From a virus: a stretch of DNA of 49,520 bases. The DNA lies in the IMG/VR virus record IMGVR_UViG_3300021962_000167, positions 1-49,520 of that record; one strand, given 5' to 3'. Shown here piece by piece: positions 8,432 through 13,105 of this stretch (position 1 is its first letter; the number at the start of each line of letters is the position of its first letter). Under the pieces are notes generated by a model. That model worked only from the letters and a program-made list of their open reading frames with translations, did not search any database and had not been told where the DNA came from. Both the position numbers and the translations under genes were made by a program.

Positions 8432-8676
8432 TCAGCATCGTTGCGACCCGTGGCGCTTCGTCAGAGTTCCCTGAAGCGTTCCTTCATTCATGCCTCGACC
8501 GCCATTTTTCCGGCGATTGGGGCGAGGTTTGCGAAGAGGACAAAGCCGTGAACGATGACGCCATGGAAAACGGCGGTCGCGTGCTCTCGGCGTATTCACT
8601 GAGAGGTGACCGTTTGTGGATTATCACTGAGGCCGACCGCTCTGTAACAACCTTGCTGCTGCCGGAGGAATACTAA
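8428..8676 (+). CDS. Small GDWG-type plasmid/phage protein (82 aa)
   Basis: The start at 8428 overlaps the previous stop (ATGA) and follows a strong purine tract (GGAGGGGGGG). The protein has the block GDWGEVCEEDKAVND, then GGRVLSAYSL and WIITEADRSVTTLLLPEEY. This pattern is familiar from small proteins on mobile elements that are often mislabelled as restriction subunits; their function is unknown to me. It is probably cytosolic and co-expressed with the upstream 112-aa protein. Confidence 0.75.
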   Translation: MISIVATRGASSEFPEAFLHSCLDRHFSGDWGEVCEEDKAVNDDAMENGGRVLSAYSLRGDRLWIITEADRSVTTLLLPEEY

Positions 8677-8679
8677 GCC

Positions 8680-8868
8680 ATGAAAAAAATCATTCATCAC
8701 CCCGCCAACGCAGCCGGATCCGCACCGCAGCGCTACCGCCCTGCAGCCATACCGCCGGATCCTATCTGGCAGCGCCGGAAGCGTGCGCGCCGCGTAGCGC
8801 TGGCAATCGACACGGCCTTTTGGCTGATCGTGGCCGGAATCGTGGCGGCGCTGTACTGGTACAGATAA
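8680..8868 (+). CDS. Small single-pass membrane protein (62 aa)
   Basis: The ATG at 8680 is three bases after the previous stop, with GGAGG about 12 bases upstream. A basic, Pro-rich N-terminus (about residues 1-36) is followed by one hydrophobic helix (about 40-58, ending ALYWYR). The topology is probably N-terminus in the cytoplasm. It closes the MoxR/vWA operon just before a strong terminator. No family recognised. Confidence 0.6.
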   Translation: MKKIIHHPANAAGSAPQRYRPAAIPPDPIWQRRKRARRVALAIDTAFWLIVAGIVAALYWYR

Positions 8869-8904
8869 CGCCGGAGCGCTGGAATCGCCGGAGCGCCGGA
8901 AGTG

Positions 8905-8935
8905 GCCCCATCTTGGAAACAGGATGGGGCTTTTT
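8905..8935 (+). terminator. Rho-independent terminator of the MoxR/vWA operon
   Basis: A perfect stem (GCCCCATC, ten-base loop, GATGGGGC) is followed immediately by TTTTT at 8931-8935. It lies 36 bases after the last gene of the rightward operon. The following 190 bases are CG-rich with small inverted repeats, for example TTGTCTG-t-CAGACAA, and show no gene. Confidence 0.9.
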
Positions 8936-9126
8936 CGCGCCGTGAAGCGCCCTACAGCGCGTTTTGTCTGTCAGACAATACCGCGACAGCGGGCAGACAG
9001 CGAAACGCTGTATGCGCCAACGTCGCGCAAATGCGCGGCATCCGCCGCCGTGCGTGCGCGTGCGCGGCGCGTGGGTGCGCCTCCCGTAGGCGCGTGCGTA
9101 AAACCCTGCGTTTTGTTTTTCTCTGT

Positions 9127-9184
9127 ATATGGAGGGGTTAGGAAAATTCCAAATTGAAATTCAATTTGATTTTCCCCCTCATAT
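9127..9184. repeat. Long imperfect hairpin with perfect 19-base palindromic core
   Basis: The core CAAATTGAAATTCAATTTG (9150-9168) is a perfect nine-base inverted repeat around one A. GGAAAAT (9141-9147) pairs with ATTTTCC (9169-9175). Further out, AGGGG pairs with CCCCT and ATATG (9127-9131) with CATAT (9180-9184), with small bulges. The whole element sits just downstream of the RusA stop in a gene-free gap. It has no T tail, so a terminator role is not obvious. Confidence 0.7.
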
Positions 9185-9191
9185 GGACGAA

Positions 9192-9674
9192 TTAGACTTT
9201 TTTCAAAGCCGGAGGCAAAAGCGAAAGCGTTGCGATGCAACCAGCATCCTGCACGCGCACCCAATTTTTCTTTACAATCAATTCGCAGACGCGGGAGTCA
9301 TCCCCCAGAATCAGCCCCTTGCGAACAAAGGCATCCGGCACCAGCTTCGCTAAGTTATCGACATCGGGAACACGCAGGTGCGGCAGACCGTACCTGTCCG
9401 CGTTACGCTTCTGCGTTGGAAACTGGAAATACAGCTCACACCTCAAGGCTTCGCCTTTCGCGCCGAGGTAGTGCGGAACGAGCTTGTCACCGCCAAGATT
9501 CATCACGGTCTGCCGTGCGTAGAACTCGCAGGCGTTCGTCCATCGGCGTGCGAGCGGGTCTGCGGTGGCAATGACGCGGCCTTTGGCGAAGCGTGGCCGG
9601 GGTTGCGGCCTTGGCGTGCCGGGGATGTAGAGCTGAACGGGTTCGTAGATGCGGGAGTCTGCGGCAGTCTTCAT
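9192..9674 (-). CDS. rusA: RusA-family Holliday junction resolvase (160 aa)
   Basis: The protein carries the RusA pattern: PGTPRPQPRPR near residues 18-28, VPDVDNLAKLVPDAF at 102-116 and GDDSRVCELIVKK at 124-136. The acidic residues D104, D106, D114 and D125/D126 are the likely metal ligands, and K110 is in the expected place. It would resolve recombination or replication branches before packaging. The start at 9674 overlaps the stop of the upstream gene by four bases (ATGA). The length is slightly above the usual 120-140 aa because of a longer C-terminus. Confidence 0.85.
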   Translation of the reverse strand: MKTAADSRIYEPVQLYIPGTPRPQPRPRFAKGRVIATADPLARRWTNACEFYARQTVMNLGGDKLVPHYLGAKGEALRCELYFQFPTQKRNADRYGLPHLRVPDVDNLAKLVPDAFVRKGLILGDDSRVCELIVKKNWVRVQDAGCIATLSLLPPALKKV

Positions 9675-10093
9675 ACAGCGAGAACAAATTTGATTCCGTG
9701 CCAAGTGCGACCAAACTTCAGAATTGCACGCATATTGGATTCCTTGATGCCGTAGTGGGCCGCGCATTGCCGCACGCTGTCGTAGTGCAGCCACTTGCCT
9801 GTTGGCTCCAGTGCGGCGACCTTCTTGGGACTCCACTGCGGTGCAACGCCTGTCTTGCGTGTGCGCTCCCTTGCGGCATCCAGCAAGCTGTCGCGCAGCT
9901 TGCGCTTCGCGCGCGCTGTGCTCCGCTGTGCTTTCATCTTTGCGGTGATGTTCTCGCGCCACTCTGGATCTTCCCATAGCCGCGACATGCGAGCCGAGTG
10001 TTCAGCGCGTTGCCGCGCCACCAGTTCGGCGTCTACGGGCGTTGGCGGTTGTGGTGGGGTTGTGGGTGAATGCTGGTCTTGTTGGTCGTGCAT
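9671..10093 (-). CDS. NUMOD-like DNA-binding protein lacking an HNH core (140 aa)
   Basis: The N-terminus is Pro- and Gln-rich. Residues about 45-70 are basic and helical (RLWEDPEWRENITAKMKAQR), as in DNA-binding repeats of homing-endonuclease proteins. The C-terminal 35 residues (VRQCAAHYGIKESNMRAIL then a KFGRTWHGIKF ending) match the NUMOD1-type helix-turn-helix found after HNH or GIY nucleases. No HNH, GIY-YIG or other catalytic core is visible, so it may be a binding remnant or a regulator. It is translationally coupled to the RusA gene. Confidence 0.65.
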   Translation of the reverse strand: MHDQQDQHSPTTPPQPPTPVDAELVARQRAEHSARMSRLWEDPEWRENITAKMKAQRSTARAKRKLRDSLLDAARERTRKTGVAPQWSPKKVAALEPTGKWLHYDSVRQCAAHYGIKESNMRAILKFGRTWHGIKFVLAV

Positions 10094-10099
10094 GTCGCC

Positions 10100-10128
10100 T
10101 TTACACCATACCCTCGCATTTATGTCAA
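10100..10128 (-). promoter_or_regulatory. Candidate promoter for the NUMOD-like/RusA pair
   Basis: On the minus strand a perfect TTGACA (10128-10123) is followed after 17 bases by TGTAAA (10105-10100), a few bases before the ATG at 10093. The -35 is consensus and the -10 is weak. Sequence match only. Confidence 0.5.
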
Positions 10129-10248
10129 CACGGAAAATTTGGGGATGGGGGCGGCGCGGAACTGGGGGAGAACATGTGAAAGCGACGAGTACACTTGCGC
10201 CCGAAGGGAGTACGCAAAGTGGAACGCAGGAGCGTGTTCACATAGTGA

Positions 10249-10290
10249 CTACTAAATAGTAGAAGTAATTTATTACCTACTATTAGTAGG
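10249..10290. promoter_or_regulatory. Cluster of three adjacent palindromes (operator- or origin-like)
   Basis: Three dyads lie side by side in the 441-base gene-free gap between divergent genes: CTACT-aaat-AGTAG (10249-10262), GTAAT-tt-ATTAC (10265-10276) and CCTACT-att-AGTAGG (10276-10290). The outer two share the same half-site, with centres about 28 bp apart, close to three helical turns. This looks like paired binding sites for one dimeric protein. The rest of the gap (10129-10248 and 10291-10534) has no gene I can support. Confidence 0.55.
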
Positions 10291-10534
10291 GGGATCCGTC
10301 CTCTTTTCTCCCAAAGTGACGAGGGAGAATCACGCAAAGCGTTGAGCTGTATGAACTATTCCAACCAGAAAAGTGCAGGGGCTGGATATACCAACCTCCG
10401 TGAGGGATAGATAGATGTTTCCCCCTCTGCATTTCACCCCTAAAAGCGTCACCCAAATTATCCGTGGAGACAGCCAAAAAATATTTTTAAATTTGTTATT
10501 GACGAGGGTGAATCCTGTGGCATCATCGCCCCGC

Positions 10535-10801
10535 ATGAAACAGCACAAACCAACAGCGACCACCACCGAATCGGCATCGGCGGCATGGCGCAAAAAGAAC
10601 GCCGACCACGTCCGCCGCTACAAGCGGAGCTACTACCAGAAGCAAAAAGCACAGCGTGAAAACGACACGCTTTCGCTCAACTCAATCGCGCAAGCTGTCC
10701 TCACCATTGCGGCTCAACTCGACCGCATCGAGACAACGCTTCACCAGCTCCAAAACGGGCCAGCGATCAAACCAGCGGCCAAGAAAACAATGTTCTCATA
10801 A
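10535..10801 (+). CDS. Small basic coiled-coil protein (88 aa)
   Basis: I take ATG at 10535 as start; the frame is open upstream to 10415, but that part does not look coding. The N-terminal 50 residues are strongly basic (WRKKNADHVRRYKRSYYQKQK), resembling the start of small HNH or DNA-binding phage proteins. Residues about 52-72 form an amphipathic helix (IAQAVLTIAAQLDRIETTL). It probably binds DNA; no family is certain. It is the first gene of the rightward small-gene chain and its stop lies one base before the next ATG. Confidence 0.55.
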   Translation: MKQHKPTATTTESASAAWRKKNADHVRRYKRSYYQKQKAQRENDTLSLNSIAQAVLTIAAQLDRIETTLHQLQNGPAIKPAAKKTMFS

Positions 10802-10802
10802 G

Positions 10803-11222
10803 ATGCAAACTTTTCTCCCATACCGTAACTTCCTTGAATCTGCAAAGGCTCTCGACAACAAGCGGCTTGGCAAGCAACGCGTGGAGTGCCTTCAAATCCT
10901 CAACGCCCTTCACGATCCGTCCTACGGCTGGCAGAACCATCCAGCCACCAAAATGTGGTGCGGCTATGAGGCATCGTTAATCAACTATGGCGTTGCCGTG
11001 TGCTACGAATGGATCAGTCGCGGCTACAACGACACATGCCTTCCAAAGATCGACGCTTTCCGCAATCGCATTATTTCCATCAACACCGATTCGCCTGCGT
11101 GGATCACGGAAGACTTTTGCGAGTCCCATAAATCAAACTTGATTCGCAAAGACCCAAATTTTTACAAGCCTATGTTCCCAGACACGCCGGACAACCTTCC
11201 GTATGTCTGGCCTGTCAAGTAA
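10803..11222 (+). CDS. Pyrimidine-dimer glycosylase-like (Pyr_excise) family protein (139 aa)
   Basis: The protein begins MQTFLPYRNFLESAKALDNK and continues RLGKQRVECLQILNAL, NHPATKMW.GYE and YEWISRGY. This N-terminal pattern (LPY..F..SA..LD..RLGKQRVE..QIL) is the one I know from the Pyr_excise/DUF family related to T4 endonuclease V and common in actinobacteria and phages. Activity is inferred only: it may act in DNA repair or modification. The ATG at 10803 follows the previous stop by one base. The C-terminus is rich in Pro and aromatic residues. Confidence 0.8.
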   Translation: MQTFLPYRNFLESAKALDNKRLGKQRVECLQILNALHDPSYGWQNHPATKMWCGYEASLINYGVAVCYEWISRGYNDTCLPKIDAFRNRIISINTDSPAWITEDFCESHKSNLIRKDPNFYKPMFPDTPDNLPYVWPVK

Positions 11223-11270
11223 ACCAACCCAAACCAAACCAAACAAACCAACCCACCAACTACACATAAA
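11223..11270 (+). promoter_or_regulatory. CAA/CCAAA-repeat translation leader
   Basis: The 48 bases before the ATG at 11271 consist almost entirely of C and A (CCAACCCAAACCAAACC and similar units) with no Shine-Dalgarno. The same type of leader precedes the genes starting at 2561, 6019, 8093, 16661, 20564, 21450, 36101 and 45818. It is probably an unstructured ribosome-loading region. Confidence 0.6.
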
Positions 11271-11471
11271 ATGAACATTACAGCAATGAAATGCAGAGTC
11301 CCGAACCTGTGCAGAGTCAAGGCGGCAACAACCCGTGTCACCCACGGGTTTGATTCCTGTCTGCCCCGCGAAGCATACCCGCGCCTTGCGCGGCTCTGTG
11401 CGTCCAGCAAACCGCGTCTGCGGCCTGCGGTGTACCCGAACGGCAACTCTCAACCAGAACTATTCCAATGA
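11271..11471 (+). CDS. Small protein of unknown function (66 aa)
   Basis: Two facts support this otherwise unremarkable frame: a typical CA-rich leader directly before the ATG, and a stop that overlaps the next start as ATGA. The protein is Arg-, Pro- and Cys-containing (CRVPNLCRV near the N-terminus) with no recognised domain. The DNA inside has an eight-base perfect hairpin (AACCCGTG / CACGGGTT) followed by a stretch resembling a tRNA T-arm (GGTTTGATTCC), so a structured RNA instead of, or as well as, a protein is possible. Confidence 0.45.
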   Translation: MNITAMKCRVPNLCRVKAATTRVTHGFDSCLPREAYPRLARLCASSKPRLRPAVYPNGNSQPELFQ

Positions 11472-11725
11472 AAGCTACCCTTGAATTTGATCTCCCCGAA
11501 GAGGAACACGAACACAAATACGCGCTGGCTGGCACAGACGCGCTACTTGTCATCGAAGACATCCTGAACGAGATCCGCTCCGCGCTGAAGCACGGCTGCG
11601 GCGACCTCTCCAAGTACCGCGACGACGATGGGAGTATCCACAGTTCCTGCGACGAGACGCTTGAGCTTGTCCGCGAGTACATCATCACCGCAAAGCAAAG
11701 CCGCGAACTACCAGAATTAATATGA
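11468..11725 (+). CDS. Phage hypothetical protein (85 aa)
   Basis: The acidic N-terminus starts MKATLEFDLPEEEHEHKYAL, followed by a helical stretch (LVIEDILNEIRSALKHG) and a second helix (ETLELVREYIITAKQS). This arrangement is common in small phage proteins of unknown function that sit in accessory blocks. No metal or catalytic motif is seen. It is coupled by ATGA overlaps to both neighbours, so it belongs to the same transcript as 11271-12798. Confidence 0.75.
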   Translation: MKATLEFDLPEEEHEHKYALAGTDALLVIEDILNEIRSALKHGCGDLSKYRDDDGSIHSSCDETLELVREYIITAKQSRELPELI

Positions 11726-11958
11726 GCCAAGACGAACTCTGGGAAGCGTATGCAACACGGAACCCGTCATTCGACGGGGATGACAAAGTCACCATGTCTG
11801 CGGCGGGCCTGCGAAAGCTATTCGCCCAGACGTGGTCAATCGCCTACGACAGCGGCTACCGCAAGGGACTGCGCGAGGCGACCGAGACAGCGAAGCGAGA
11901 GCAGCGCGGTTATGGCGAAGTTGACGCCCTCAACATCTTCAAGGGCATCTTCAAATGA
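11722..11958 (+). CDS. Phage hypothetical protein (78 aa)
   Basis: The start overlaps the previous stop (ATGA). The protein is mostly helical with the segments DELWEAYATRNPSF and AYDSGYRKGLREATETAKRE; the GYRKGL motif is frequent in small phage proteins next to early genes. No function is known. Its stop again overlaps the start of the following small membrane protein, making an uninterrupted coupled chain. Confidence 0.75.
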   Translation: MSQDELWEAYATRNPSFDGDDKVTMSAAGLRKLFAQTWSIAYDSGYRKGLREATETAKREQRGYGEVDALNIFKGIFK

Positions 11959-12068
11959 TCATGGACATCCTTAACTACATTGCTAACGCCGTTGCTCTGC
12001 TGGCTATTGCGTGTCTTGTCATCCTGTTGTGGGGAATCTTCGACGATAACGACAAACATGGGTACTGA
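11955..12068 (+). CDS. Tiny single-pass membrane protein (37 aa)
   Basis: The frame starts with ATG at 11955, overlapping the previous stop as ATGA, and ends with TGA at 12066-12068, overlapping the next gene (ATG 12058) by 11 bases. The peptide is MIMDILNYIANAV, a hydrophobic core rich in Leu/Ile/Ala to about residue 28, then an acidic tail DDNDKHGY. One membrane helix is predicted by eye. Its place in a coupled chain supports it despite its length. Confidence 0.6.
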   Translation: MIMDILNYIANAVALLAIACLVILLWGIFDDNDKHGY

Positions 12069-12513
12069 AAACGACATCCTTGTCACACGGGATTTGCTTT
12101 GCGCGATCATCGAACAAGCCGCAGTCGATGCGGTCGAGCTACGTTCATACAAAGACAAATCAAAACAAGAAGCCAACGAACACCACCACCGCGATGCGGT
12201 GGATTTCTTCCACGGCGAACTTTACACGGACATATGCGATGTGCTGAACCTTGCGTCAGACACGATTCGTAATGAAATTCTGCGTAAGGTGGAAAAACAA
12301 CGTCAGAAGCTAATCAAACTAATAGAACATGAAAACGAAAGAGTATCCGAAATGGGCATGTCGCCCGTGTGGGATGGAACACGGAACCAAGATGCGTACA
12401 GTCTGCTGTTGGCATTACGGCAAATGCGATGTCTGCGGAAAGAACGCGGAGGTGACGGAGCCGAGGGACTTCAGCCACTTCAGGAAGTGGTTCGACAAGA
12501 ACAAGACATTTAA
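12058..12513 (+). CDS. Hypothetical helical protein (151 aa), second half overlaps another gene
   Basis: The first 90 residues look coding: helices with VTRDLLCAIIEQAAVDAVE and an EANEHHHRDAVDFFHGELY segment containing a His/Asp cluster. From base 12329 onward the same DNA also encodes the 62-aa zinc-finger protein in another frame, and the 151-aa frame there (SEMGMSPVWDGTRNQDAY and on) looks like a shadow. A one-base shift would instead meet TAA and TAG just before the 12329 start, giving a normal gene end, so a sequencing error or programmed frameshift near 12310-12325 is possible. Confidence 0.55.
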   Translation: MGTENDILVTRDLLCAIIEQAAVDAVELRSYKDKSKQEANEHHHRDAVDFFHGELYTDICDVLNLASDTIRNEILRKVEKQRQKLIKLIEHENERVSEMGMSPVWDGTRNQDAYSLLLALRQMRCLRKERGGDGAEGLQPLQEVVRQEQDI

Positions 12514-12517
12514 ATGA
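12329..12517 (+). CDS. Small Cys-rich zinc-binding protein (62 aa)
   Basis: The protein has C-x2-C (CRPC) near residue 11, a CCWH cluster, and CDVCGK followed by VTEPRDF. CxxC pairs followed by a P.DF motif are typical of small phage zinc-finger proteins. Its stop overlaps the next start as ATGA, the coupling used throughout this operon, which supports it over the overlapping frame of the 151-aa gene. Function unknown; probably a small DNA- or protein-binding zinc ribbon. Confidence 0.65.
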   Translation: MKTKEYPKWACRPCGMEHGTKMRTVCCWHYGKCDVCGKNAEVTEPRDFSHFRKWFDKNKTFK

Positions 12518-12798
12518 AATGCTCTGTCTGCAAGCAGGAATCTGCGGTCATCGACACGCGGATCGTAAAAGGCAAACGCTACCGCAAGCGCAAATGCGCT
12601 TGTGAAGGCGCGTGGTTCACGAAGGAACTTCGTATGTCTGGGCCTTGGCCGTATGTGGATCCGCGCATCAAGAAGCCTAAGTCAAAGAAGCCAGAACCAG
12701 AACCGCAGCCATACACGCCTGCGGCGGAAGCATGGGGGATAAAGGTAACGAAGGAATCTCCTGACTGGCTTAAAAGAATTGCCTTGACGTTAGGGTAG
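12514..12798 (+). CDS. NrdR-like zinc-ribbon protein (94 aa)
   Basis: The N-terminal 32 residues (CSVCKQESAVIDTRIVKG, then KRYRKRKCAC) follow the NrdR zinc-ribbon layout: CPxC, an acidic/VIDTR stretch, then RRRxC..C. No ATP-cone domain follows; instead there is a Lys/Pro/Glu-rich linker and a short conserved end (DWLKRIALTLG). It is therefore a stand-alone ribbon, perhaps DNA-binding, not a full ribonucleotide-reductase repressor. It is the last gene of the rightward chain before a terminator. Confidence 0.65.
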   Translation: MKCSVCKQESAVIDTRIVKGKRYRKRKCACEGAWFTKELRMSGPWPYVDPRIKKPKSKKPEPEPQPYTPAAEAWGIKVTKESPDWLKRIALTLG

Positions 12799-12861
12799 TT
12801 TCGCATCAATAACCAACTGGCGGTTTTTTTCATTTTCCCGCCTTTTGGTTTGTGCAAAACC

Positions 12862-12904
12862 AAGGGGAGGCAGGTTTGGTCGCCTGTCTCCCCTTACTTT
12901 TTTT
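12862..12904 (+). terminator. Strong terminator between convergent operons
   Basis: A 13-bp stem (AAGGGGAGGCAGG with CCTGTCTCCCCTT, one G-T pair) is followed by seven T at 12898-12904 in the rightward direction. In the leftward direction the hairpin is followed by GGTTTTG, so it may also stop the convergent early operon that ends at 12914. Confidence 0.9.
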
Positions 12905-12913
12905 GCAAATAGA

Positions 12914-13105
12914 TCAAATTTGGCTTGATCTGCCAGTATTTTTGTTCTCCAGCTCAACTTTCAGCCGCTGCGCGGCTTCGTCTGCTTCTTGTCTGGCGAT
13001 TGCGACTTGCGCTTCGTTCGGCGGATCGCCTTCGGTCATAATGCCGATGCGTTCGTCGAACGTGTATTGCCAGTGATCCTTGAGTACTTGAAATGGAATG
13101 CTCAT
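12914..13105 (-). CDS. Small hypothetical protein, last gene of early operon (63 aa)
   Basis: The start at 13105 overlaps the primase-helicase stop as ATGA. The protein has an aromatic N-terminal part (PFQVLKDHWQYTFDERIG) and a charged helical C-terminal part (AIARQEADEAAQRLKVELE), possibly a coiled coil. No family is recognised. It ends ten bases before the T tract of the convergent terminator. Confidence 0.65.
   Translation of the reverse strand: MSIPFQVLKDHWQYTFDERIGIMTEGDPPNEAQVAIARQEADEAAQRLKVELENKNTGRSSQI

Noticed and set aside
10249-10290. CRISPR-like repeats
   Set aside because: Only two related palindromes without regular spacers and no cas genes.
11320-11370. tRNA gene suggested by GGTTTGATTCC and a stem-like end
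   Set aside because: A T-arm-like piece is present, but no matching 5' acceptor strand, D-arm or anticodon arm of normal size fits within 60-90 bases.
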